Source: Morella rubra
Lineage: Eukaryota > Streptophyta > Magnoliopsida > Fagales > Myricaceae
NCBI GenBank assembly: GCA_003952965.2
Contig: CM025854.1
Location: 27,849,364-27,913,363, forward strand
DNA: 64,000 nucleotides
Direction: 5' to 3'
The translations under genes and the position numbers were made by a program. Numbering within the stretch: position 1 is the stretch's first letter; every line of letters begins with the position of its first letter. Of the stretch, positions 10,962-22,960 are shown in pieces. The notes below the pieces were generated by a model. That model was not told the DNA's origin. It was given only the letters and a program-made list of their open reading frames with translations, and did not search any database.

Positions 10962-13900
10962 TTACTCCGCTCTAGCATCTCGCGAATTAGTCTTCATTTT
11001 CGACAAAAATTGATTCCTGCCATTCATTCTCTCAAAGTCAGTCTTTTGACTGTTCCATACCAAATCCACTGTCTTCCATTTTTATTTTCTCATGCTGTAT
11101 GCCTCTCTTCTTGAGTCTATTCATAGATATATATAAAAGAAAGGAAATTCAAGCCTCAATAATGCTCAACTTCCTTAGATTCTCCTCTCGTTAAAGCAGT
11201 TTTTCAGTCCAAAAATGAGCTCAAGACAGCAGGTAGCTGCGTTTCACTCACCTGTAAGTTGTAATTGATGATTCCGGCTCATCGCTTAAACTGAGTGCGG
11301 ATAATGGTTTTGAGAGGTCAGGTTCAGCACAACTACTTGAGTCCACTGGCCATCTCATTGGAACAATCAAAGTCCTGAAACTCAAATTGATGAGAGGTGC
11401 CAATCAGATTCAGCACAACTAGCTACATTAGTCCCAGTTTTATGCTTAATGAACGAATTATACAAGTGTATAAAAGGTGGTTTCATTAAGTGTACTTTAT
11501 GTCGAAAGCAAATTCAGATGAACTCCTACCCCTCAACACATTTGTGTTTGCAGCGTTGCATCTTATCTTCAGAGAAGCTCTGGAATTCTGCGTCTAAATC
11601 CTCTGCTACTTTTGGTATATCATATGGCCGCACAACATCACAAACCTTCATAACCTGAAGGTAGTGTGACGACTCCTTGATAACATCCACATTCCACACC
11701 AGATACAGCTGCCCATTGACCTTGTACATCTCCAAAAGTTGAGAAGAAGTCCCGTCCAGGACAATGGGGTTTCTCATCTCGGGAGGCTGACGCCAACCAC
11801 TGGAAAGCTTTGCCAAAAGAGACAGTACTTCCTTACAAATCTCTGCATTTCTGATTATCCCTATAGAATTTTGGAATTCATTGCTGAAGAAAACCTGTAT
11901 GTAAATGAAGATGATATATAAATTATGTTTAGGAGCTAGTAATGTAATTTCATTGCCTAAATTCAGATATGTTCAAGACCGTTAGGAATCGAAATTTCCT
12001 TCTTTGACATCAAATACTGCTTTTGTAAGGCTAAGAGGCATAGAACAACTAAGACATTGCATTTACCTTCCATCTAGCCTCTCTGAACAGAAAAGAGTCG
12101 TCACAGAGTAAAGTATCAAGCTGCTTAAGCTCCACCAATGCAGCTGCAATAGCCAGAGCCAAGTTCTTGTTCTCATGTGCACTATAGAAACACTCCCGTT
12201 GTTTTGCATTAAGGACTACTTTCTTCCAAACAGAGTCACTGTTGAGTAAAGTCACACCACTGCCCAATATCCAGAGGCAATACCTACAAAATGAAATCAT
12301 GACTTTAATTAGCCAAAAATACAAAACTTCTCGTCGGACTAAAAAGAATTCGCAAAAGCACCAAAAACTGAGAGGCTTGTGAGCTGCTGCACAGTAAGGT
12401 ATATATAAGTAATACCTTGCACGAGTGAGTGCAACATTTGCTCTTTGCCGGTTGGAAAGGAAACCTACTGATCCATTCCCATTAGATCTCACCGTAGAGA
12501 TAATTATCACATCTTCCTCTGCTCCTTGGAAACCATCAACAGTTCGAACACTCACGCAGAAGCCACCATCGAATATGCACTGTATTTTTTTACTTTCTCC
12601 TCAATTGCAGAAACTTGACCTTTATATGGTGATATGACTCCTATACTGACCTTCTTCTTTGTATCGAGGAATTCTGTGACAAAGACAGAAAAAGCAAAAA
12701 GTATTATATGACTGACTTGAAAAGTTTTCTTTCAAGAACTTTTTTATGGGCAAGATAATTGGGTAATGAGCAATAAATCATACGCTTAAAAAGATTTGCT
12801 ACGATTTCAGATACCACAGCAGCCTCAACCATATTCTTCAGACTGTGCCCAACACCAGATTCCTCCTTTCCATGAGCTATATTTATGAAGGAGTAGGAGC
12901 CGTATATGTTTCCCTGAAGGAAACGTTGCTCATAGCCTCTTTCTTTAACATTTGGACCATCTAAAATCTGCTGGTCATAGAACTCCCTGTTCGGAAATAA
13001 GCTGACGGATGGATGCATCCTGTATTGGACGTTAAGAAGGTGCTTCGGGTGCCCCAATGTGACAAGTCTTTCGAACAAACTTCTTCCGAAATCAGCCTTT
13101 TCAGATATCTGAAGAGTGCACATTGAAATATGGTGAGCTCAGTGGGAGATTTTCTGACTTTGCAAAAAAGAAAGGATAGAACTCAAACCTTGCTTTTAAC
13201 CAGAGCAGGGAGCTGTCTCTCATCCCCTATGAGAATTGCATGACGGAGACCGGATAGTTGTAGAGGAATGGCGGATTCACATTCCTTAAGTTGAGCAGCT
13301 TCATCGATCACTACCAATTCAAATGGGTTCATGCCATTTGTGTGTAACTTAGCAGAGCTTGATGCAGTACAGAACACTAAGCATGCATTTGACAAGCAAA
13401 AGTTCTGTATTAAATAAGGGTCTGTTAAAGTTGGAACGGAAAAATCCTCAGAAAGAACTTTCAGTAATTGGAAGCACTCTTTTATCGTGGGACTCAAGTT
13501 TGTAAAATGAGCTCCACCGATTCCAATATCGCGCAACAAAGTTGCAAGAGATTTGAGAGAATCCAGAGCTCTAATCATTTTCGTCACTACCTCCAACGGT
13601 ATCAGAGACGTTGGCAAGTGCGTATACAAACTAATCATACAAAACCTCAGTGGCCCTCGAATTGATCTAAATTTATCTTAAAAAATTCCTCAAATGTCGG
13701 AGGATCATCGTCATCCACTAGGTTGCTGTCACTCTCCTCTTTGAGCTTATCAGCCTCCTCTTTCTTTTCCTTCCCTCTTTTTTGCTTATCAGTCTCCTCT
13801 TCCTTTTCCTTCCTTCTTTTTGGCTTATCAGCCTCCTCTTTTTTTTCCTTCCCTCTTTTTTGCTTATCAGCCTCCTCTTTCTTTTCCTTCCCTCTTTTTT

Positions 13901-16444
13901 GTTTTCAGCCTCCTCCTTTTCCTTCCTTCTTTTTTCCAAGAATATATAGTACTGCGAGTTAGGATCCTCAAGCAAATCAATCATTGATTTCAAGCAATGT
14001 TTCCATCCAGATAACGGAGCAAAGCATTTCCGAAGCATATCAGTTCGATAGTCAAGAAACACATCAAGAAGATCTTCGTGATCGTCAATCTTCATTCTCA
14101 CACCATTCCCACTCAAGATTATATCTCCAAGCCCATATGTACCATAATCTAGGGTATCCTTAACCAACCCCAGCAGGCGTGTTGTAACTTCCACTACTGC
14201 AATGTTAGTTGGAGCACATGTTAATGTTCTGCACTTCATTTTAAGGAGGGCAAATAATAGCAAACCAACGGTCTTTGTTTTCCCGGTCCCTGGAGGGCCC
14301 CATATAATTTTAACAGTACTCTGATGACTGCAGTCCCTCATAGAAATACAGCTCAAAACCGCAGATTTCTGCGAGTCATTGTATGAGCAGATTATGTCCC
14401 GAAGACAAGAAGGAACAGGATTGCATTTTCCTTTAGAAAAGCAAGCTGCACAATTCCCATCCTGTAAGGAATAAATATGAAATCGTTTAGTAACTACGTC
14501 AATTAGTTGGTTTATCACTCTGCATACAGCAAGAAATCCCATACTACAGGTCTTCACAAAATCGTAGAGTTAGTTGTGTGCAGGACCTATAACATCATGT
14601 TTCTTAGTGATGAACATGTACAAACTTCAAAAGCCACATTAGTTTTGCCAATAGAGTCAAGAAAGTATGTCGTGTGAAATTGAAGAGGAAAATGGGTGCT
14701 TACAGCTGAATTCACTTGCAGGACTTTTTTAATAATGTCTTTGTTTCCCCCTTCTAGCTCTGAGTTCAGTGCCTTCCATATACGTACATTTGTAGTCATG
14801 TTCATAAGATAAACTGCAAAGAGTGTTTCTTCCTCTTTTGCGAGAAATGTTTTCTTCCTGCTCTGCTGCAAGTCTTGGTCAGTCAAAATTGGCTTTGATG
14901 CTAGTATGCTGATCTCATCAGTAATTTCATCTCTTGCCCCATGAACATAAGCGATAAGATAGTATCTTTTGGGCCTGTTTATATCATTAATGCATTTTGG
15001 TCTAACATCCGTCAAGGCAATAAGATCACCAACCTCAGGTTCATATTTTTCAACCTCAGCATCATCCTCAGCATCTTTTTTCCTTTTCAATATAATTTGA
15101 TAAAGCAAGGATTTTGGAGGTTTATAGTCCTTAGATGTTTCGACAGAATGTATTTTACAAACAGGCGCTCGAGACAGTTGTGTCATGTTTGAAAACAGAT
15201 CAGTATGCACTTCCTCAAGTAATGGAGGAATGAATGAATTCATGTAATGTGCCACTGAGGAGAATGTCTCTGGGATCCTTTTCACCTGTCAGTGAACGAT
15301 TTTCACTGTTACTAGTGGAAATAACTCATGAGACGATCTACGCATATGCTTGTAAGAAACATAATGGCATTAGAACAAGCATATAAATTAATAAATAAAA
15401 TTACAAATATTTAAACACTTGAAATTCCTTGTTTCCTACTAATCCTATGTCAAATCTCGAGGTTGCTCAAAGGATATATTATATGCCTGATCATCTATTG
15501 GATGGAGGACGGACAATTCTTTGATGAAGTTGGATCGGAGCACTCTAAATTTGCATTTTAATTGTCGATTTCGGTTGACTAGATATGTTTTTGCTGCCTC
15601 AACAGCTAAAGATCAGAATAAATAATTATCTACGGAAAAACATATAAACCGAACAAATTTAGACCTCACAAGTTGACAATTAAAGTATATATTATTAAAG
15701 TTTGAGAACCATGGTAGCATGATTTGTCGGATTTTTCTCATCACTTATATTGGTTTGATGTGTGTGTCCTAATCTTCTAACCTTAAAATATATTATGTTG
15801 CTGATGGTGTCAATACTGAATCACATCCAGCACAAACCAATTTGGGCCATCAAAATAACAGTTATAACCTAACCCACGTCCAAAAGAGAGATGTATGTTA
15901 CCTAACGGCCCACATACGGCACCACGCACTATACCCATAGCTTACGAATAACCGTGGAAAAAAATAGATATCATGGAGCATGAGCTAACAGGAACAAGAA
16001 CTACTTCTAAAATCTTGGCTAGAGAAAAAGAGGGGGATGTGGGCAAAAGCATTATAAAAAGAGAAGCTAATGATGAGAACAATGATGTGATAAAATAGCA
16101 AAAATTCATATTAAAATAGGAGATTGACTTAAGCTTCGGAGGTTCCACACCTCGAAAAGTCTTTTATTGTTTTACATCGGGAAGATCAAGCTGCATTAAC
16201 TTTGACGTATTTGACCATGAACTAACTGGTTTATCAATTCTAATAAAAGAACCTCGTAAAGTCATGTATAATTTATAACGGAATTCATAGGGCATATGTG
16301 CTTAAAAAGATATATAAAAAGAACGACATAAACCTGGTTTTTGTAAAGATCTTTATCGAGAACATCCCTGAGAGACCATGAGAACACCAAGTCTATTAAG
16401 CTTTTGCCAGAAATTTCTTCCTTCTTGGCATCGGTCCGCTCCAT
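10962..16444 (-). pseudogene. SEN1/UPF1-like SF1 helicase, copy B1 (three frameshifts)
   Basis: Exons by homology and splice sites: 16334-16444, 14704-15285, 13189-14461, 12784-13108, 12416-12673, 12067-12283, 11530-11894, 11252-11374, 10962-11049. The last exon ends in TAA and is in phase. Exon 2 is open (194 codons). Exon 3 starts well, with [11 protein letters not shown], then enters a lysine/glutamate-rich tandem repeat (about 13745-13925) where one base is missing, near 13903, and the frame is lost. A second one-base loss lies near 13678 and a third in exon 5 near 12571 (258 bp instead of 259). Exon 4 is identical in protein to A1. The QGAEED motif is intact. It is a decayed gene, although most motifs can still be read piecewise. 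Confidence 0.8.
13745..13925 (-). repeat. Coding minisatellite, 39-bp units, in helicase B1 exon 3
   Basis: On the minus strand, tandem units of about 39 bp encode QKRGKEKKEEADK when read in frame. B1 holds about four extra units, B2 (39165-39300) about three. A1 has a single short version (KEKDEEADKLKEES) and C2 a similar one ([13 protein letters not shown]). The repeat sits in a linker between Walker A and motif II, at a position where charged insertions are tolerated. Indels inside the repeat break the frame in both B copies. Confidence 0.75.
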
Positions 16445-17416
16445 TTCTTGAGGTGACTTCTTCAATTAAGCCAGTCAACTTTGCTAGAACGCAGAAATAT
16501 TATCGTCATCACGCAGGCCCATTAAGAACGAGCACTATAATATTTGATTCTTAGAAGCTGCTCAGAGAATACGTGAAGTTAAGTAGTACTCCTTGCTCGT
16601 GCATCGTGGTCTTCTCCTTTTCTCCATACTTGCTAAGAAAAAGTAGTACTCCTTTAAAACTTTAAAGTTAGAATGCTGGAATCCTATTCTATTATTTTTT
16701 CTTCCCAAGTATTCCTTGCTTAGTTTTCAAGCCTTCTTTAGTTTGTTTGTTTTTTTTATTTCTTTCTTTTTGTTTGTCTGGGTGCAGTACTCAAAGCAAA
16801 TTAGCAAAAGGCCCTGGCATTGCAAATCTTATTTTGGGGAATGGGGTTTCTTCCGTACGGGGTCTGAGTCACGAAAATCTCAACCTTGGATATTCGAATG
16901 GGCACAAATTCTCGGATCGTGATCACCTGCGTGACCGAATTGCAGTGTAATTCTAAAGAGAGAGTGAGAGAGAATGGTAGATCTTGAGTGGGACCCACAC
17001 CTGCCCAAACAACGGGCTCCATACTTGCTAAGAAAAAGTAGTACTCCTTTAAAACTTTAAAATTAGAATGTTGGAATCTTATTCTTTTACTTTTTCTTCC
17101 CAAGTATTCCTAGTTTTCAAGCCTTCTTTAGTTTGTTTGTGTTTTTATTTTTTTCTTTTTGTTTGTCTGGGTGCAGTACTTAAAGCAAATTAGCAAAAGG
17201 CCCTGGCATTGCAAATCTTAATTTGGGGAAGGGGGGTTTCTTCCGTACGGGGGTCTGGGTTATGAAAATCTCAACCTTGGGTACTCGAATGGGCACAAAT
17301 TCTCGGATCGTGATCACATGCGTGATCAAATTGCAATGCAATCCTGAAAAGAGAGAGTAAGAGAGAGTGATGGATTTCGAGCAGGACCCACACTTATCCG
17401 AACAGCACCTCACAAT
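16445..17416. other. Upstream region of B1 with a ~395 bp tandem duplication
   Basis: After the B1 leader the sequence follows the shared upstream block with several deletions relative to B2. A segment of about 395 bp is present twice in tandem: it begins at about 16636 and about 17031 with AGAAAAAGTAGTACTCCTTT. Both copies contain the GTACGGGGTC and CTCGAATGGGCACAAATTCTC-like landmarks. No gene is seen. Confidence 0.6.
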
Positions 17417-18944
17417 AGGGCTGCAAGATCGAAAATTCGGTCCAGTTTTTGGACCGGAATACGGTCGGACCGGATTTCCGGTCCTACTAAAATAAAGGAC
17501 CGGACCGGACCACTTATAAGTGGTCCGGTCCGGGTCCATCTGTGTTCGGTTCATTTTTTTTTTTCGTTTTTTTTTTTTTTTTTTTTCCATTTTCAACACA
17601 CATTTTTTAATTTTGAGATTAAAAAAAAAAAAAATGTGAACTCCTACCATAGTTTGCTCATTAATTTAAAAATGTGAATTGATTTAACTCATAGTCTCAT
17701 ACTATAGTTTATTCATTCATTTAAATATGTAAATTCATTTAAAGACTTAAAAATGTAATTCATTTAACTCCTACCATAGTTTGCTTATTAATTTAAAGAT
17801 GTGAATTCATTTAAAGACTTATAGATGTAAATTCATTTAAAGACTTAAAGATATAAATTCATTTAAAGACTTAAAAATATGAATTCATTTAACTACTACT
17901 ATAGTTTGCTATTAATTTAAATATGTGAATTGATTTAAAGACTTAAAAATGTGAATTCATTTAACTCCTACTATAGTTTGCTCATTAATTTAAATATGTG
18001 AATTCATTTAAAGATTTGAAAATTTGAAATTCATTTAAAGACTTAAAAATATGAATTCATTTAACTCTTAATAGTTTGCTCATTAATTTGAAGATGTGAA
18101 TTTATTTAAAGACTTAAAAAAATTCATTTAAAGATAGTTTGCTCATTAATTTAAAAATGTGAATTCATTTAACTCATACTATAGTTTGTTCATTAATTTA
18201 AATATGTAAATTCATTTAAAGACTTAAAAATGTGAATTCATTTAACTCCTACCATAGTTTGCTTATTAATTTAAAGATGTGAAATTTAAAGACTTGTAGA
18301 TGTGAATTCATTTAAAGACTTAAAGATGTAAATTCATTTAAAGACTTAAAATATGAATTCATTTAATTACTACTATAGTTTGCTTATTAATTTAAATATG
18401 TGACTTAAAAAATGTGAATTCATTTTACTCCTACTATAGTTTGCTCATTAATTTAAATATGTGAATTCATTTAAAGATTTGGAATTTTTTTAAAGACTTA
18501 AAAATGTGAATTCATTTAATTTTGCTCTATGAATTCATTTAAAGACTTAAAAATGTGAATTCATTTAACTCTTACCATCAATATATGTATAAATAAATAG
18601 CACGTGATATTTTATAAGACATATAATTCCTATTTAAGTTGAAAAAATTGCTAGTATTATTTCTAAATGATTATTGAATTGTAAAGTTAACGTAAAAAAT
18701 GGATGATTTATTGATTTTGATTGAATATGAGTTTTAAGATAATAAATAGCTGCCATTTTTTTTTATTATAAAAAAAAAAAATTATATAACGGCGTCCGGA
18801 CCGCATTTTTAAAAACCCTAGACCGGACCGGACGCATTATCCGGTTTATAAAATCCGGACCGGACCGGATTTAATTTGTAAAAACCACAAAAATCCGATC
18901 CAATTTTATAGTCCAATATCTGCGGTCCGATTTTGATCACCCCT
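17417..18944. mobile_element. 1.5 kb non-autonomous DNA transposon with satellite-like interior
   Basis: The element is bounded by perfect 10-bp direct repeats ACCTCACAAT (17407-17416 and 18945-18954). Its ends are related inverted sequences (AGGGCTGCAAGATCGAAAATT on the left, AGGGGTGATCAAAATCGG read inward from the right). Both termini carry reiterated GGACCGGACC words, and near the left end these form a hairpin around ACTTATAAGT. The interior (about 17640-18580) is a tandem array. No transposase frame is present. The end sequence recalls plant hAT-type elements (AGGGGTG), but hAT usually gives 8-bp duplications and Mutator 9-11, so the class is open. Confidence 0.75.
17640..18580. repeat. 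AT-rich minisatellite inside the DNA transposon
   Basis: Degenerate tandem units of roughly 60-75 bp are built from the words GTGAATTCATTTAA, AGACTTAAAAATG, CTCCTACTATAGTTTGC and TCATTAATTTAAA. Units vary by internal deletion and EcoRI-like GAATTC sites recur throughout. The array has no spacer/repeat alternation of a CRISPR type and no coding potential. Confidence 0.8.
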
Positions 18945-19089
18945 ACCTCACAATTGCACTGAGAATTGCAGAAAATCGTGGTCGCAAATTCTCAACCTCA
19001 GGAACACAAATGCCTACATAGTATATCCGTACATGACAGCATTTTCCTAAGTCACTTCGCATCACACATAATGTACGGACGACACAGTA

Positions 19090-19500
19090 CGGAAATCATC
19101 ATTAACAAACACCATCAAATCATCTGCATAAAGTAAATATACTACGGCATCTAATAAAGGCCCCTTGTTCACGAGAAATCGTACGCTCCAACAAAGGACA
19201 AAGACTGTTGAGCAGAATCTTTGTGAAGCATTTGTAAACCACAGAACACAAAAGCTAATAGGACGGAATTACACAAAACTTGCGGGATTTTTACTTTAGG
19301 AAGCAAAACCAGGAAAGTGCTTGTGTAAAATTTCAACAAAACAGTCTCTTAACAAAATTTACAAGCTGCACTCCAAACATCACGTTCTACAATATCCCAA
19401 CAACTGAGAAAAAATATAGGATTCTCTTCAATATTGCAACGAGCACCTCTTCCATAGTAGGTATAATTCTGCATAGATCATCGCTCTCCTCCTTTAAGAT
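19090..19500 (-). mobile_element. LINE reverse transcriptase fragment in the C1 flank
   Basis: On the minus strand, broken frames match the reverse transcriptase of plant L1-type LINEs. They include the region before the catalytic site (PISLCSV-type sequence, decayed) and a VVYLLYADD-like block at about 19105-19150. The same fragment, better preserved, lies at 42840-43260 by C2, so it was present before the A-B-C block was duplicated. Confidence 0.55.
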
Positions 19501-19960
19501 GATTTTGTAAACAGCTCATATCCCGTTCAGTGTGTTCAAAAGCTTTAACCCACAATGATTATGATGATTTAAGTTGCAAATGCTATGTTTAATCGCATAC
19601 CAACACTTTGCATGATCGACAACCACTAGACGACGACCAGAAAAGGAGGATCGGACAAAAAGATCTGACGTGGACTTCACAATATTCAATATAATTTCAA
19701 CATAGCTAAAAGAGTAAACAGATAGATAAAATGTCTGGCAAGTGCTTGAAATGGCTACATTACACTACAACTTGTAGGAAGTTCATATGTCTGATGCATT
19801 TCCTTGATGGTTACAACATTCATTTGAGGCGTGTATCGACTGCGCGGGGTCACTCTGCCGACCTGCATCCAGGGCAGTCCCCAGTAGGGGGAAACATCAT
19901 CAGTTTCCGCTTGGAAAAAGATCAAAAAAAAAGAAAAAAAAAAAAGAAAAGAAAAGAAGA

Positions 19961-20245
19961 AGTTAAATACACTTTTCACCCTCCTATTACGGAGGTTTTG
20001 ACAATTTACACATTTTACAACTATCAACTATTAATTTTAGACACTTTACACCCTCCCTTAAAATTTTCGGTTAATTTAGGTGAAAAATGATTTTTTAATG
20101 TGTGAAATGTCAATTTTGTCCCAATATTTTTTTGGCGGTGACAATTTTATAAGGGTAAAATTGTAATTTTGGGACAATTTTTTTTAAATAAAAAGTGCAA
20201 AGTGTCAAGACACCTAAAGTTAGAGGGTGAAAAATTGTATTTAAC
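19961..20245. mobile_element. ~285 bp MITE in C1, absent from C2
   Basis: The ends are inverted repeats: GTTAAATACACTTTTCACCC on the left and GGGTGAAAAATTGTATTTAAC-like on the right. The interior has inverted sub-repeats related to those of the 7298-7695 MITE (GACACTTTACACCCTC), so both probably belong to one family. The paralogous position by C2 (about 43670-43690) has no such element. The flanks are A-rich, so the target duplication cannot be defined. Confidence 0.6.
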
Positions 20246-20603
20246 AAAAAAAAAAATAATGCTCTGTTCACGAGGGCTAAACCAGAAGGTTTTTTCATCT
20301 TTTTTTTTCTTCTTCTAAATATCCATTGTGATTGGATAGGACACCAGAATAGATGGGTTGGAAATGCATGCAAAGCGAATTCCTAACCAATCTTACCTCA
20401 TCCACCTGATCTAAGCCAAGCTTTCTGCTTTTGCTTCCATCCAACATCTTCCGACTTGTTCTTCATTATAGTCTTTCCTGACATTCATTTACTAATTAGT
20501 TTGTCTTTTGACGGTTCCGTACCAGAACGACCATCTTTTACCCTTACCTTCCTTTTGACATTCATTTTTCTGATGATGTATGCCTCACTTCTTGACATAC
20601 TCA

Positions 20604-20626
20604 TATATATATATATATATATATAT
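20604..20626. repeat. (AT)n microsatellite
   Basis: A run of AT dinucleotides lies in the 3' flank of C1. The matching C2 position (about 44011-44023) has a much shorter run, and A1 has a short one near 1279-1293. Confidence 0.9.
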
Positions 20627-21113
20627 TGCAGCCGGAATAAATGCTCAACTTTCTTAGGATTTCCTTACATTAAAGCGGTTCTGCAGTCTAGAAATTGCCT
20701 TGCCTAATAAAAATTTGAACTTAAGACTGGTAGATGCATGTGTATCACTCACCTGTAAGTTGTAGCTGATGATTCTGGCTCATCCCTTAAACTGAGTGTG
20801 GATAAATGTTTTGAGAGGTACCACACAGTGTCAGATTCAGCACAGCTACTTGAGTCCACTGCCTATCTCATTGGAACAATCGAAGTCCTGGAGTAAAGTC
20901 AAATTGGTGAGAGGTGCGATCAGATTCAGCACAGATAGCTGCATCAGTCCCAGTTCTATACTTTATGAACGAATTCTATTCAGAATACAGTAAAAATGAA
21001 AGGGGGTCCATTAAGTGTACTGTATTTCAAAAGCAAATTCAGATGAACTCATACCCCTCAACACATTTGTGTTTGCAGCGGTGCATCTTATCTTCTGTAA
21101 AACTCTGGAATAC

Positions 21114-21336
21114 TGATGAATATAACAATGTAACCAAAACAGAGTCGTTTTGTTTTAGTTAGATTTCTGTTAGTTGGTTCGAAAGTGAGTCGGTGAAGAC
21201 CACTTCGCAGTTGCTTGTATTTTTCTTCTATAAATAGTTGCAGACTTAGCTAAATAAGAATACAACGGAGAGTAATTCATTTGGCTCTGCTCTCTCGGCA
21301 AACATCAATTCTTCTACTTCATTTCTTTTCTTAACA
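21114..21336. mobile_element. Solo LTR (223 bp) with 5-bp target duplication
   Basis: The insert starts TG (TGATGAATATAAC) and ends CA (TTCTTAACA). It is flanked by perfect 5-bp repeats AATAC (21109-21113 and 21337-21341). The uninterrupted paralog in C2 exon 7 (about 44503-44515) shows the single AATAC. A TATA-like CTATAAATAG sits at about 21227, as expected for an LTR promoter. This is the signature of a retrotransposon reduced to one LTR by recombination. Confidence 0.85.
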
Positions 21337-21448
21337 AATACTATGTCTAGATGCTTTACTACTTTGGGTATATCATATGGTAGCACAACATCCCAAATCT
21401 TTTTAACCTGAATGTTGTTTGACTCCTCCTTGAGAATATCTACAATCT

Positions 21449-22380
21449 TCATAATCAAGTGCTGAAATTCTTTTTCTTTTGAGTTTGAAGCTTTTACAAA
21501 TTTATGTTTAGTTTGTCTTTCACTTGCTATCTTATGGGTGTGCTGGGGCGCAGGTGTATGTTGTAGGTTTTAACAGTCAGTTTACTCTGCCACATTTGAC
21601 TTGAAGGCTAATGACTGTTAGGAAGAAGGGAATGACGCAAGACAAAAGATGGTGCTTTTTTATGCATAGTTTTGCTTTTGGCAGAGGCTTTATCTAGATT
21701 ACAACTCAATAACATATTTATCCTTCACCAAGGCTTGTTAAGAAGACAATTGTAGTTTTTGCTCATTTTTATGTGTTACCTCCAATTCCTATGCACAGAG
21801 AATGGAGTTGTTCACTTCCATGGGGACACCCATTTGCCTTATTGATTAGTGGTTTATTGTGGCTTTACATCCATATGGAATTCAGCTAAGATGTTATTTG
21901 CTAGCACCCTCTCTATAGGTTCACAAGCGTGCAACAATCTTACAACAATTGGCAGCAATATGCAGTTTAAGCGAGAGAACAACCTGGAAGGCTAATCTTT
22001 CTTGGGAATCTTTGCATGGGTGGCTACACTCAGCGGTCTCTATCTCTCTCCAGCACTGTGTTTTTGTGCATGCGCGTACTTGCATGCGTGTGTGCTCATA
22101 GATGTATATCTCTTTGTGTGTGTGGGAATGTTTTCCTCAGCTAGAATGCAGTAAACTTAGCGTATGCCAAGGAAAACTAGTTGGGGTTGTGTTTTTGCCA
22201 AATGTGCTATCTTAGAGTAATTTTATTACAGATAAGTGGGAGCAGGTTCACTTGGAACTCATCCCACTAAACCTAAATACCCATGAAACTTTGACTAGTA
22301 CTATCGGAGTATTGTTCCAAAAACAAACTTAATCTGGATATATCTTTTATGGTATGAGGATTTATAGAAAGGAGGGATTT
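21449..22380. other. Spacer unique to this unit, nothing recognised
   Basis: This sequence has no counterpart in the second array unit and no convincing coding potential. It contains GT-rich text around 22060-22125. It probably belongs to the transposon-derived filler that replaced the rest of C1. Confidence 0.4.
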
Positions 22381-22960
22381 TTTTTTTATATGAAAGGACG
22401 GCGGCACTTCCGAAATTTATTAAAATGTCCTCACGTGTGGCAGAGGAATACCATGGTAACAAACAAACTTGACTGGCTACAATGAAACACCAAAAGCCAA
22501 GCTAAAATCCACAAAGACCAAACCAAAAACACAACAATAAAAATCAACTAAAACAACAACCAAAAGAGAAAAGCTAGAAAATTCTCAAATAAGGCAAACT
22601 AAGTTTATCAGTTAGAAGTAAACCACATAATCTCAAAGGGACATCCGCCATGTGATTCCAAGATCTTGAAATTCCCTGAGCACCAAGTGTAGCTAAATAA
22701 TCAGCTGGAGCAGTCCCTTCTCTAAAAACGGGAGTCACACCATAATCAAAGTTCATAAGAACAGAGGTAAGCTCATTCCAATAATCCTCCAAGCACTAGA
22801 CTCCATCAACCACATCAATACCAAGCTGACAACACATTTTCAACCCCTGTAAAACACCTTGCAACTCAGCAGCGTTGTTTGGGTTTGTTCCTGCTGTGTA
22901 GGTCAGCTTCATGTTCAGGATAAACTATTCAGAACCCAACCTGAAACCGGTCCTTTTACA
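22381..22960 (-). mobile_element. 5'-truncated LINE, RNase H end and poly(A)
   Basis: Read on the minus strand the segment encodes a decayed RNase H-like domain: NNAAELQGVLQGLKMC, then an in-frame stop, then a stretch with CLEDYWNELTSVL and FREGTAPADYLATLG, as in the C-terminal RNase H of plant L1-type LINEs. After the stop comes a short 3' UTR ending in a run of A (T run at about 22380-22389 on the plus strand). Orientation, 3' tail and 5' truncation all fit a dead-on-arrival LINE copy. Confidence 0.75.

Larger units (their letters stand above)
18955..21448 (-). pseudogene. Helicase C1 relic (3' end only)
   Basis: This matches the 3' end and flank of C2 (about 42700-44600). Exon 8 (20753-20887) is open and in phase, so it preserves the ancestral C-type tail that C2 has lost. 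Exon 7 begins at 21055 but is split by a solo LTR (21114-21336). Homology stops at about 21448, inside exon 7, where unrelated sequence follows. The whole helicase core is absent. A LINE fragment and a MITE lie in the 3' flank. Confidence 0.75.

Noticed and set aside
13723-13962. Plus-strand frame of repeated LSLSASSFFSFPLF
   Set aside because: It is the antisense shadow of the charged coding repeat of helicase B1. Similar frames at 38953-39357 and 40345-40548 are shadows of B2.
17640-18580. Possible CRISPR-like or centromeric array
   Set aside because: Units are contiguous and degenerate with no spacers, and the array lies inside one transposon bounded by a target duplication.
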